Source: an uncultured Lachnospiraceae bacterium (GTDB lineage Bacteria > Bacillota_A > Clostridia > Lachnospirales > Lachnospiraceae). From it: a DNA stretch of 11,120 nt. Both the position numbers and the translations under genes were made by a program. The first letter of the stretch is position 1. Each line of letters begins with the position of its first letter. Shown in pieces: positions 1 through 7,404 of the stretch. The DNA is taken from positions 1 through 11,120 of the forward strand of contig CAJLNC010000081.1 of NCBI GenBank assembly GCA_905207905.1. The letters are read 5' to 3'. The notes beneath the pieces were generated by a model. It saw only the letters and a list, made by a program, of their open reading frames with translations. It was not told the origin of the DNA and ran no database searches.

Positions 1-147
1 CCCTCCGCCTGTGGCGGGTCGCCTTGCGATATCTTTCCCATCCGCCACAGTGCGATCCTGCGGAGCATTTTTTATTTCATAGGAAGCAATTTCCTATGAA
101 GATTAGAGTGTCAATATACACGGATGCTAATCCTATGAAATAAAAAA
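1..147 (-). repeat. Structured intergenic element downstream of recN (left copy of a dispersed palindromic repeat)
   Basis: No gene is visible in positions 1-211; this stretch is made of inverted repeats. Arms seen directly: 3-8 with 60-65, 9-17 with 42-50, and 19-22 with 26-29. Further right, 76-85 pairs perfectly with 91-100 (TTCATAGGAA / TTCCTATGAA), 101-106 with 127-132, and 108-111 with 118-121. The outer tract 68-84 is a perfect 17-bp inverted repeat of 131-147, which competes with the 76-85 hairpin. Positions 55-100 recur in diverged form at 9678-9722. It may be cut by the window edge. It lies beyond the recN terminator, whose U-tract it supplies. Function is unknown; a miniature mobile or REP-like element is the simplest reading. 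Confidence 0.6.
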
Positions 148-184
148 GAAAACCATAGAAACAGGTTTCCCCGCTCTATGGTTT
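141..184 (-). terminator. Rho-independent terminator of the asp23-recN operon
   Basis: A perfect 10-bp inverted repeat, 150-159 with 175-184, reads AAACCATAGA ... TCTATGGTTT on the minus strand. The apical part can add a short GC stem closed by a GAAA loop. It is followed on the minus strand by TCTTTTTTA (positions 149-141). It starts about 27 nt after the recN stop codon and is in the right orientation to end the operon. Confidence 0.9.
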
Positions 185-211
185 AGTATGTGATGATCTT
201 TCGGATCCACT

Positions 212-1873
212 CTAGTATTTTTTTGTTCTTTCTGCCAATTCCTTCATCTCTCTGGCATTTTCATATACGGTGTCTGTAATCTCGGCACCGCCCAGGATTC
301 TTGCCAGCTCCTCTACGCTCTCCTCTGGATCTAACCGACGAACAGAGGTAACTGTGCTTCCCTTCACCGCTTTTTTTTCAATCGCCATGTGCGTGTCCGC
401 CATGGCTGCAATCTGCGCCAGATGCGTAATGCAGATCACCTGATGATTTCTGGCAATCACTGCCATTTTTTCTGATACTTTCTGAGCGGTCCGGCCGCTG
501 ATCCCGGTGTCAATCTCATCAAAAATCAAAGTTCCGATGTGATCCTGTCCCGCCATCACAGACTTGATGGCCAGCATGATCCTAGAAAGCTCACCGCCGG
601 AAACCACATCCTGCAAAGGCCGCAGTGGCATCCCTGGATTGGTGGAGATCATAAAACAGATCTCATCTTGTCCATTGGCGCCTGGATGCTCCAGCTCTTT
701 AAAAGCAATATCAAACTTTACATCCAGAAAATTCAATTCTGTCAGAGAAGTCCTGATCTGTTGTGCCAGCTCTCCTGCATAGCTTTTCCGGATTCCGGAA
801 ATCTCTGAAGCAATTTTCAGAAGCACCTTTTCCGCAGTCTTCTTTTTTTCTTCTAGCGATGCAAGATATTCTTCGTAATCACTCAGCTGCGTTAGTTTTT
901 CCTGTTTTTCTTTCTGATATTCCAAAATATCTGCAATGGTTTTTCCATATTTTGACTTTAAATGATTGATCAAATCCAGCCGCTTGGCAATCTCATAAAA
1001 TTCCTGTTCATCGTAGGAGAAATCCTCCAGATAACCGGACAATTCCCGTCCGAAGTCATTCATCAGGTCTTCCATCTGCGTAAGCTGCTGATACAGCCCC
1101 TCCAGCCCTTCATCATACTGGCTTACACTGCCAAGGCTTTTCACTGCCCTGCCCAGTTCATCTCCCTCCGTCAGCTCTCTGATTTCAGAAAGCGCCTCCA
1201 GAATCTTCTGTCCATGGGCCAGCTTGGTATACTGGCGCTCCAACGCTTCATCTTCCCCTGCCCGCAGTCCGGCTTCCTCAATCTCCTGTATTTCATACTG
1301 AAGAAAATCCATCTGCTTGATCCGGTCTGCCCCATCTTCCAGCGCGCTCTCCAATGCCTGGCTGATTTTCCGGTATTCCTCCCAGGCCTTTTTACACTCT
1401 GTTTTCCTGTTTCCCAGTCCTTCCCTGGCAAACTCATCCAGCAAAGCCAGATGATATTTCGGATACAGCAGCGTCTGATGCTCATGCTGTCCGTGAATAT
1501 CGATCAGGCCGGAAGCCAGCTCACGAATCACTGAAATATTCACACTCTCTCCATTAATACGGCTGATGCTGCGCCCCTTCTGATATTTTCTGGAAATAAT
1601 GATCTGGCCGTCCTCCACCGGTATCTCTAGCTGTGCCATCTTCTCCAGTATCCCCGGCTGCCGTGCCTCAAATACCAGCTCCACCAGAGCATATTCCGAG
1701 CCTTCCGGCACATAATCCTTAAAATTTCCGGTGCCGAGAGCCACATTGACAGAACCGATAACAATGGACTTTCCCGCCCCGGTCTCTCCGGTAAGGATAT
1801 TAAATCCAGGGCCAAATTCCACTTCCATTTCCTGAATCAACGCCATATTTTTTACATGTAAACTTATCAGCAT
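212..1873 (-). CDS. recN: DNA repair protein RecN
   Basis: SMC-like ATPase acting early in double-strand-break repair, where it gathers DNA ends for RecA-mediated recombination in the cytoplasm. The 553-residue length is normal for the family. Seen: Walker A GETGAGKS at residues 29-36, the RecN motif DIHGQHEHQ at 125-133, and a charged Glu/Lys-rich middle expected to form a coiled coil. Near the C-terminus are the ABC signature SGGELSR (425-431), Walker B LIFDEIDTG (449-457) and the switch histidine in THLAQ (about 483). The ATG at 1873 gives the conserved N-terminus, but its ribosome site is weak (CAGGT). It is the last gene of the operon, separated from argR by a 162-nt repeat-bearing gap and followed by a strong terminator. 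No GAAC-N4-GTTC-type LexA box was seen just upstream. Confidence 0.97.
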   Translation of the reverse strand: MLISLHVKNMALIQEMEVEFGPGFNILTGETGAGKSIVIGSVNVALGTGNFKDYVPEGSEYALVELVFEARQPGILEKMAQLEIPVEDGQIIISRKYQKGRSISRINGESVNISVIRELASGLIDIHGQHEHQTLLYPKYHLALLDEFAREGLGNRKTECKKAWEEYRKISQALESALEDGADRIKQMDFLQYEIQEIEEAGLRAGEDEALERQYTKLAHGQKILEALSEIRELTEGDELGRAVKSLGSVSQYDEGLEGLYQQLTQMEDLMNDFGRELSGYLEDFSYDEQEFYEIAKRLDLINHLKSKYGKTIADILEYQKEKQEKLTQLSDYEEYLASLEEKKKTAEKVLLKIASEISGIRKSYAGELAQQIRTSLTELNFLDVKFDIAFKELEHPGANGQDEICFMISTNPGMPLRPLQDVVSGGELSRIMLAIKSVMAGQDHIGTLIFDEIDTGISGRTAQKVSEKMAVIARNHQVICITHLAQIAAMADTHMAIEKKAVKGSTVTSVRRLDPEESVEELARILGGAEITDTVYENAREMKELAERTKKY

Positions 1874-1934
1874 AATTTGTACCTGACTCTCTCCCCAAGT
1901 CTGTCTTTCTTCTCATCTTGGCCTTACAGCCTCG

Positions 1935-2018
1935 CCTCAGACCGATCCTGTCACATCTCTGAATGGCGCCTCACCTCAGACCGATCCTGTCTCATCTCTG
2001 AACGGCGCCTCACCTCAG
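1935..2018. repeat. 39-nt tandem repeat in the argR-recN gap
   Basis: Two adjacent copies, 1935-1973 and 1974-2012, differ at only two positions (A/T at 1953 vs 1992, T/C at 1964 vs 2003). A third copy begins at 2013 with CCTCAGA and then diverges. Each unit contains a GGCGCC palindrome and a short TCAGA/TCTGA pairing. The repeat fills about half of the 162-nt gap between the argR stop and recN start. No promoter-like sequence was recognised in the gap. Confidence 0.9.
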
Positions 2019-2035
2019 AAGTTTCCTGCTTAATC

Positions 2036-2491
2036 TTACTCTCCATCCACGATTCGTCGGATTTTATTCATCACATGAAGCGTCTCCTCCGAACTTCGTA
2101 TCGCGCACATGATCGTATCATCTCCGGCAATACAGCCAGCCACCTCCGGCCAGTGCATGGCATCCAGAGCTGCCGCCACCGCCATGGCCATACCGGAAAC
2201 GGTCTTTACCACCAGAATATTCTGCGCCATATCCATAGAAATAAACCCCTCCCGCAGGACTCTGAGATACCGCTCATTTAAACCGTTTCCTCCCGAATGC
2301 ATCACCGAATATTTTTGACGCCCCCCATTTGTGGCGATCTTGGTGAGCTTCAGCTCCCGGATATCCCGGGAAATGGTAGCCTGTGTCACCTGAAAGCCCT
2401 CTCTGTTCAGATATTCGGCCAGCTCTTCCTGAGTCTCGATCTCATAACGACTGATTAAATCTATAATTTTTGCCTGTCTTCCAACCTTCAT
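2036..2491 (-). CDS. argR: Arginine repressor ArgR/AhrC
   Basis: Arginine-responsive transcription factor. In the family, hexamers bind ARG boxes to repress biosynthesis and, in Bacillus, activate catabolism. The 151-residue length is typical. The N-terminal winged helix-turn-helix carries the signature QATISRDI at residues 37-44. The C-terminal oligomerisation and ligand-binding domain has GCIAGDDT at 119-126, whose paired aspartates contact arginine. The ATG at 2491 follows the nadK stop by 9 nt and has AGAGGT as its ribosome site, so it is probably translated together with nadK. Placement between nadK and recN matches clostridial gene order. Confidence in the family is very high; its target genes are outside this window. 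Confidence 0.97.
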   Translation of the reverse strand: MKVGRQAKIIDLISRYEIETQEELAEYLNREGFQVTQATISRDIRELKLTKIATNGGRQKYSVMHSGGNGLNERYLRVLREGFISMDMAQNILVVKTVSGMAMAVAAALDAMHWPEVAGCIAGDDTIMCAIRSSEETLHVMNKIRRIVDGE

Positions 2492-2500
2492 ATCTTACCT

Positions 2501-3358
2501 CTAATTCATTTTCTTTCTTAGTATTTCCACAAAACTAGTGTTATTGATCTTGATCAGCCTTGTAATTTTCTTGGATCTGCAAATCTGTATCCGATTGCCC
2601 AGACTAAGCTTCACAGAAGTATCCCCGTCAAAAGTAGCTTCCGCTCCCTCTTCGTCCTTGCTTCCGTCTCCTCCCAGCTCCACCGTAACCGTTACATTAT
2701 CGGGAAGTACAACAGATCGGGAATTTAACGTATGAGGCGCAAGCGCTGTCAAAAGCATCAAAGATGCATCCGGCGATACAATCGGGCCGCCGGCGGACAA
2801 ACTGTATCCCGTGGAACCTGTGGGGGTGGAAATAATAATGCCGTCTGCCCGGTATGAGCAAAGGAACACATCGTCCACATAAATATTAAAGTCCACCACC
2901 CGCAGCCTTCCTCTTCTGCCGATCACCACGTCGTTCAACGCCAGATCCTCCATCAACTTTTTATTGTTGTAAAAAGCTGCGCCGCTTATCATCATTCGCT
3001 GCTCAATGGTAAATTCATCTTTCATCAGACGATCTAAAGCTACCTGGATATTTTGACGGTCAATCTCCGCCAGATACCCAAGGGTCCCCATATTAAATCC
3101 CAACAGGGGAAGTTCCCGATCTACCAGGTCCCTGGACGCCTGCAGCAGCGTACCGTCCCCGCCTAATACCAGGACACACTGAACATCCCTGGGAATTCTG
3201 GAGGCATCCGTATACTTATAGCAGCTCTTTCCCCCAGAGTTTCCGCCATCCTGGACATAGCACACCTTTCCCTGCTCTTCCAGGTAATTTTTGATTAATT
3301 TTGTCTGTACCAGCCCCGGATCCTTGGCCTGGTTGGTAATCACATAAAATCGTTCCAT
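2501..3358 (-). CDS. nadK: NAD kinase
   Basis: ATP-dependent (or polyphosphate-dependent) phosphorylation of NAD to NADP in the cytoplasm, the source of all cellular NADP(H). It has 285 residues, normal for bacterial NadK. Seen: GGDG at residues 66-69, the NMGTLGYL loop at 89-96, and the long glycine-rich block with DGIIISTPTGSTGYS starting at residue 172. Start ATG at 3358 has AGGAAAG just upstream. A 217-nt gap with repeats separates it from tlyA; argR follows after 9 nt. In B. subtilis the NAD kinase genes lie elsewhere; inclusion between tlyA and argR is a clostridial arrangement. NADPH made from its product is used by the step after Dxs in the isoprenoid pathway, but a functional link here is only inference. 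Confidence 0.96.
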   Translation of the reverse strand: MERFYVITNQAKDPGLVQTKLIKNYLEEQGKVCYVQDGGNSGGKSCYKYTDASRIPRDVQCVLVLGGDGTLLQASRDLVDRELPLLGFNMGTLGYLAEIDRQNIQVALDRLMKDEFTIEQRMMISGAAFYNNKKLMEDLALNDVVIGRRGRLRVVDFNIYVDDVFLCSYRADGIIISTPTGSTGYSLSAGGPIVSPDASLMLLTALAPHTLNSRSVVLPDNVTVTVELGGDGSKDEEGAEATFDGDTSVKLSLGNRIQICRSKKITRLIKINNTSFVEILRKKMN

Positions 3359-3435
3359 CTTCTTTCCTGTTCTGCCCTTTTAACCTTGTCTGTCCTCAGT
3401 CGCTTTCCCCAAGCTGTCATTTCAGCTTTTCCTCA

Positions 3436-3518
3436 CTTCGATCATTTGGCCTCTCGCAAAGCCCCAGCCCGCCGCAGCAGTTTGCGGCTTCGATCATTTG
3501 CCCTCTCGCATTTGGCCT
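3436..3518. repeat. 23-nt direct repeat with hairpin in the tlyA-nadK gap
   Basis: Two copies of a 23-nt sequence, 3436-3458 and 3488-3510, match at 22 of 23 positions (period 52). A third partial copy, CATTTGGCCT at 3509-3518, repeats 3443-3452 exactly. Between the two copies lies a perfect 6-bp hairpin, 3471-3476 with 3483-3488 (GCCGCA / TGCGGC). A second small hairpin, 3411-3416 with 3423-3428 (AAGCTG / CAGCTT), lies nearer nadK. No convincing promoter was found in this gap, so nadK, argR and recN probably depend on read-through from upstream. Confidence 0.85.
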
Positions 3519-3575
3519 ATCCCTAGTCCATCTGACCGGTTTTTCCGCCTTTTATCTTTCCGTTCCGCCGTCCGC

Positions 3576-4379
3576 TCACCGATCCAGCGTCCCATGGGCT
3601 TCCTTCACTACCTCTTCTATAGAGAAGGGAACCTGGCAGCTGCTCTCCTCCTGCTTTTTCATCCACAGAAGATACTCAATATTTCCCTCCGGCCCTTTGA
3701 TAGGGGAATATTCCAATGCTTTTGTCTCAAACCCCAGACTGTGTGCAAAGGCCACCACCTTTTTGATCACTTCCTGGTGGACAGCAGGATCTCTCACAAC
3801 CCCCTTCTTCCCCACCTTTTCCCGGCCTGCCTCAAACTGCGGCTTAATCAGGCTCACAATCTCCCCTTCCGGGGTAAGAAGTTCCCGCACCGGGCCCAGA
3901 ACCTTGGTAAGTGAGATAAAAGACACATCAATAGATGCAAACTCAGGAGCCTCTTCTATATCCTCCGGTGTCACATAGCGGATGTTTGTCTTTTCCATAC
4001 ACACCACTCTTGGATCATTGCGCAGCTTCCAATCCAGCTGTCCATGGCCTACATCCACAGAATAGACCTTCACCGCTTTGTTTTGCAGCATACAGTCTGT
4101 AAAACCTCCTGTGGAAGAACCCACATCCATACACACCTTTCCCTCTATCTCCACTCCAAAACATTCCATGGCCTTTTCCAGCTTCAGGCCCCCCCGACTC
4201 ACATACTTTAAAGTATTTCCCCGCACCTCAATCTCTGCTTCTGAATCAAACATGGAGCCTGCCTTGTCCTCCTTCTGGCCCTTCACATAAACCTGACCGG
4301 CCATGATCACCGCCTTGGCCTTCTCCCTGGAAGCAGCCAGCCCCCTGCTTACCAAAAGCACATCCAAACGTTCTTTCAT
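3576..4379 (-). CDS. tlyA: TlyA-family rRNA 2'-O-methyltransferase (S4 domain plus FtsJ-like domain)
   Basis: Predicted SAM-dependent 2'-O-methyltransferase of ribosomal RNA. The mycobacterial homologue methylates cytidines in 16S and 23S rRNA and determines capreomycin susceptibility; family members are also annotated as haemolysins. The N-terminal S4 RNA-binding domain covers about residues 1-60 (MKERLDVLLVSRGLAASREKA). The SAM-binding motif DVGSSTGGF is at 85-93. A K-D-K-E tetrad fits K69, D151, K179 and E235. Length of 267 is usual. The ATG at 4379 directly follows the dxs TAG with no gap, and its ribosome site AGGAG lies inside the end of dxs, which implies coupled translation. The exact target nucleotides in this organism cannot be read from the sequence. 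Confidence 0.95.
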   Translation of the reverse strand: MKERLDVLLVSRGLAASREKAKAVIMAGQVYVKGQKEDKAGSMFDSEAEIEVRGNTLKYVSRGGLKLEKAMECFGVEIEGKVCMDVGSSTGGFTDCMLQNKAVKVYSVDVGHGQLDWKLRNDPRVVCMEKTNIRYVTPEDIEEAPEFASIDVSFISLTKVLGPVRELLTPEGEIVSLIKPQFEAGREKVGKKGVVRDPAVHQEVIKKVVAFAHSLGFETKALEYSPIKGPEGNIEYLLWMKKQEESSCQVPFSIEEVVKEAHGTLDR

Positions 4380-6260
4380 CTATTCACTCTCCTGCCCCAT
4401 TCCCGCATACTCTGCCACGATCCGCTTAAAAATGGAGTCTCCGTCAATACAGGTTTCCTGCTTTAACACATCCACATTGCCATGCTCCACATAGTCATCC
4501 GGCAATGCCACATTCAGCACCCGCACCTGGCACTTTACATCGCTTAAAAATTCCAGTACATGATCTCCAAAGCCTCCGGTGCGCACATTTTCTTCCATGG
4601 TTACCAAAAGCTGATGCTCCCTGGCCGTCTGCAAAAGCAGTTCCTCATCCAGGGGCTTGACAAATCTGGCATTGATCAGAGTACAGCTGTAGCCTAAATC
4701 CCGCAGTCGCTCTCTCACCTTTACTGCCTCTTTCACCATACTTCCCACTGCCAGCAGCGCAATGCCGCATTCATCATAGAGCACTTCCCATCGTCCATAC
4801 CGGATGGGGGCGCGAAAATCTGCCAACCCGTCATAGGCTTCCCCTCTTGGATAGCGAATCGCCACAGGCCCCTGCTGCTTCAGCGCAAATTTCAGCATAT
4901 CCGACAGCTCCCATTTATTCTTGGGAGCCATCAGCGTGAGGTTCGGCACTGCGCTTAAAAAAGACAGATCGAAAATGCCCTGATGAGTCTCCCCGTCACT
5001 GCCCACCAGCCCGGCCCGGTCAATGGCAAACACCACCGGAAGATTCTGAATGCACACATCGTGAATCACCTGATCGTAAGCCCTCTGCAGAAAAGAGGAA
5101 TACACCGCCACCACCGGCCGAAGTCCTCCCACTGCCATTCCTGCTGCAAAGGTCACGGCGTGCTCCTCCGCAATTCCAACATCAAAGAACCGCTCCGGAT
5201 ACATATTCCGAAAACGCTTCAGTCCCGTACCATCCGGCATGGCGGCAGTCACCGCCACCAGCTCCGGAATCCGGCTGCCCAGCTTGCACATCACGGTAGA
5301 AAAAATATCCGTATAGTTTGCTTTTCTTTTTTTCTTTTTCGGCAGTCCCGTCTCAATGTCAAAGGGCTCTGCGCCGTGGAACCGGGCCGGATGGCGCTCC
5401 GCAGGAGCATAGCCTTTCCCCTTCTTGGTCTTTACATGGATCACCACAGCCCCTTTGACTTTCTTAGCTTCCTGGAAACACTTCACCATCTGGCTGATAT
5501 TATGGCCGTCCACAGGCCCCAGATATTTTACCCCCAGATCTTCGAAAAACATCCCTGGAATCACCAGCTGCTTAATGCCGTTTTTCGTATTGCGAATCCG
5601 CTCCACCATCCGGTTTCCATATACCGGTATCTTGTTCAGAGTATTTTCCACCCCTGCTTTTAAGCCGGTGTAGGCCTCCGCTGTGCGCAGATTGCTCAGA
5701 TACGTGGACAGTCCTCCCACATTCTCTGAGATGGACATCTCATTGTCATTTAAAATAATGATAAAATTGGTTTTTAAATGGGCTGCATTGTTCAATGCCT
5801 CGTACGCCATGCCACCGGTGAGGGAACCGTCCCCGATCACCGAAACCACGCAGTAATGGCCGCCCAAAAGATCTCTGGCTCTGGCATAGCCTAAGCCAGC
5901 TGAAATAGACGTGGAGCTGTGCCCTGTATCGAAGGCGTCACAGACGCTCTCCTTTCTCTTGGGGAAACCGCTCATGCCGCCGTATTTACGCAGTTCATCA
6001 AAACCATCCCGCCTTCCGGTAAGAATCTTGTGCGTATAGGACTGATGCCCTACATCCCAGATAAACTTATCCTCCGGCAGCGAAAACGCCAGATGCATGG
6101 CCATAGTCAGCTCCACCACACCCAGATTGGAGGCAAGATGCCCGCCTGTAACGCTGATTTTTTCAATCAGAAAATGACGGATCTCTTCTGCCAGCAGTGG
6201 AAGCTCCTCCTTATCAATGGTTTTGATATCGTTCATATGATTAATCTTTTCAAGTATCAT
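4380..6260 (-). CDS. dxs: 1-deoxy-D-xylulose-5-phosphate synthase
   Basis: Thiamine-diphosphate enzyme that condenses pyruvate and glyceraldehyde 3-phosphate, the first and usually rate-controlling step of the MEP isoprenoid pathway. It has 626 residues, full length. Seen: substrate and cofactor histidines in TGGHLASNLG (H41) and DVGHQS (H72), the thiamine-diphosphate and metal motif beginning GDGSLTGG at 143 and ending NDN at 173, and FHGAEPFD at 294-301. The catalytic glutamate falls in IAEEHAVT (E365), and GETHQG (H426) is also present. A lysine-rich linker (PKKKKRK, about 307-313) joins the first two domains. Start ATG at 6260 gives the conserved MxLEKIN opening, with GGGGG as a modest ribosome site. 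A 39-nt gap follows ispA, and the stop abuts tlyA. With ispA it forms the isoprenoid pair of the operon. Confidence 0.97.
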   Translation of the reverse strand: MILEKINHMNDIKTIDKEELPLLAEEIRHFLIEKISVTGGHLASNLGVVELTMAMHLAFSLPEDKFIWDVGHQSYTHKILTGRRDGFDELRKYGGMSGFPKRKESVCDAFDTGHSSTSISAGLGYARARDLLGGHYCVVSVIGDGSLTGGMAYEALNNAAHLKTNFIIILNDNEMSISENVGGLSTYLSNLRTAEAYTGLKAGVENTLNKIPVYGNRMVERIRNTKNGIKQLVIPGMFFEDLGVKYLGPVDGHNISQMVKCFQEAKKVKGAVVIHVKTKKGKGYAPAERHPARFHGAEPFDIETGLPKKKKRKANYTDIFSTVMCKLGSRIPELVAVTAAMPDGTGLKRFRNMYPERFFDVGIAEEHAVTFAAGMAVGGLRPVVAVYSSFLQRAYDQVIHDVCIQNLPVVFAIDRAGLVGSDGETHQGIFDLSFLSAVPNLTLMAPKNKWELSDMLKFALKQQGPVAIRYPRGEAYDGLADFRAPIRYGRWEVLYDECGIALLAVGSMVKEAVKVRERLRDLGYSCTLINARFVKPLDEELLLQTAREHQLLVTMEENVRTGGFGDHVLEFLSDVKCQVRVLNVALPDDYVEHGNVDVLKQETCIDGDSIFKRIVAEYAGMGQESE

Positions 6261-6299
6261 AGTGATAACCCCCGGACTGCGAAAGCCCTTCCTTTATCC

Positions 6300-7205
6300 T
6301 TAGTTTTCCCTGTGCATCAGGTGAATAACCAGCTCCCGCAGAAATTCGTACCGCTCAAGTTCCGATATACCCTCAGACAGTTCCAAAAGCCCTTCCAACG
6401 CATTTTTCGAAACCCGCTCAACCTCTTTTTTTGCCTGCTCAAGCCCCCTCAGGGTCACGTAGGTGGTCTTGTGATTCTTTTCATCACTGCGTATCGGTTT
6501 CCCCAGCATCTGCACTGTGGAAGTCACATCCAGGATGTCATCCTGAATCTGAAACGCCAGGCCGATATTTCCGGCAATCTTCTCCACCTGAGCCACCTGT
6601 TCCCTGTCCGCTCCTGCCAGCACCGCTCCTGTCATCATGGAGGCCTCCAGAAGAGCACCGGTCTTCAGCCGATAGATAAAATCCAAAAGCTCCTGGGACA
6701 GAATTTTTCCTTCCATCTCCACATCCACAGACTGACCGCCGATCATACCAAAAATTCCGGTCTTTTTTGCCATAACTGCCAGCGCCTGTCCCACCTTTGG
6801 GTTCTCCGGCTCCATATCAAAAGCCCGGCTCATACACTCATAGGCATAATTTAACAGCCCATCTCCAGCCAGGATTCCCATCGCCTCCCCGTAAACCACA
6901 TGAGTAGTTTTTCTGCCTCTTCGATATTCATCGTTGTCCATGGCGGGAAGATCGTCATGGATCAGAGAATGGGTATGGATCATCTCCATCCCTGCCATAA
7001 AAGGCTCCACCACAGAGCTTTTTCCGCCAAACATTTCATAAGTAAGCAGCATCAGAAGAGGACGTATCCGCTTGCCCCCTGCCAGCATACTGTAATTCAT
7101 GGCCTCCAGAAGAGTTTTCTGATGTCCCTCCTCCAGGGGCAGATACTTCTTCAGCACTGTTTTTACCCTGGCAACTTCTCTTGTCAAAGTTTCCTCAAAA
7201 CTCAT
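6300..7205 (-). CDS. ispA: Polyprenyl (farnesyl/geranylgeranyl-type) diphosphate synthase
   Basis: Trans-prenyltransferase that joins isopentenyl diphosphate to allylic diphosphates to make C15 or longer chains for quinone and undecaprenyl synthesis. Numbered from the ATG at 7205 it has 301 residues. Seen: GGKRIRP at 43-49, the first aspartate-rich motif DDLPAMD at 84-90 preceded by HTHSLIH, and the second, DDILD, at 222-226. The text around the first motif resembles bacterial IspA. Product length is not certain from sequence alone. A GTG at 7214 lies in frame and would add three residues; ATG 7205 is preferred because AAGGTGG lies 5 nt upstream. It overlaps the end of xseB by 11 nt, implying coupled translation. 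Confidence 0.93.
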   Translation of the reverse strand: MSFEETLTREVARVKTVLKKYLPLEEGHQKTLLEAMNYSMLAGGKRIRPLLMLLTYEMFGGKSSVVEPFMAGMEMIHTHSLIHDDLPAMDNDEYRRGRKTTHVVYGEAMGILAGDGLLNYAYECMSRAFDMEPENPKVGQALAVMAKKTGIFGMIGGQSVDVEMEGKILSQELLDFIYRLKTGALLEASMMTGAVLAGADREQVAQVEKIAGNIGLAFQIQDDILDVTSTVQMLGKPIRSDEKNHKTTYVTLRGLEQAKKEVERVSKNALEGLLELSEGISELERYEFLRELVIHLMHREN

Positions 7206-7404
7206 CCAGCCCACCTTCTTCGTTCATAATCATTACCTTTTCCTCTACCCTGGAAATCCTCTGGCCACACTCCTTTGCCAGCTTCATCCCCTCCTGGTAA
7301 ATTTCAAAGGATTCCTCCAGGGAGGTATTTTTATCTTCCAGTTTCAAAAGCAATTCATCCAGCCTGTCAAATACCTGTTCCAGACTGGTCTTTGTCTCCT
7401 CCAT
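7195..7404 (-). CDS. xseB: Exonuclease VII small subunit
   Basis: Small subunit of exonuclease VII, which degrades single-stranded DNA from both ends in mismatch and damage repair. Several small subunits assemble along the helical part of each XseA. The 69-residue protein is of normal size. It shows the family pattern LEESFEIYQEGMKLAKEC followed by a short helix of heptad character. ATG at 7404 has GGGAGG about 8 nt upstream. The gene starts inside the last 38 nt of xseA in another frame and itself overlaps ispA, a compact arrangement that should keep subunit output matched. Confidence 0.95.
   Translation of the reverse strand: MEETKTSLEQVFDRLDELLLKLEDKNTSLEESFEIYQEGMKLAKECGQRISRVEEKVMIMNEEGGLDEF

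Noticed and set aside
962..1534. A 190-codon plus-strand open frame inside recN
   Set aside because: It is antisense to the coiled-coil region of recN, composed of hydrophobic low-information sequence with no ribosome site; a shadow frame.
1935..2018. CRISPR array
   Set aside because: The units are directly adjacent without spacers, and only two full copies exist.
1877..2281. Plus-strand open frame through the 39-nt repeat, encoding a 13-residue repeat (LTSDRSC-type)
   Set aside because: It begins with TTG, has no ribosome site, and runs antisense into argR. The protein repeat is only the consequence of a DNA repeat whose length is divisible by three.
3498..3914. Plus-strand open frame over the tlyA-nadK gap and the tlyA 3' half
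   Set aside because: Most of it is antisense to tlyA, with no motif and no convincing start signal.
5318..5345. Lysine-rich stretch and A-rich tract in dxs as a frameshift site or localisation signal
   Set aside because: The frame is intact through the tract and it falls in the variable linker between Dxs domains, where charged residues are common.
5919..6854. A 311-codon open frame on the plus strand opposite dxs and ispA
   Set aside because: It lies wholly antisense to two well-recognised genes and their 39-nt gap, has no recognisable family motifs, and is explained by codon bias of the real genes.
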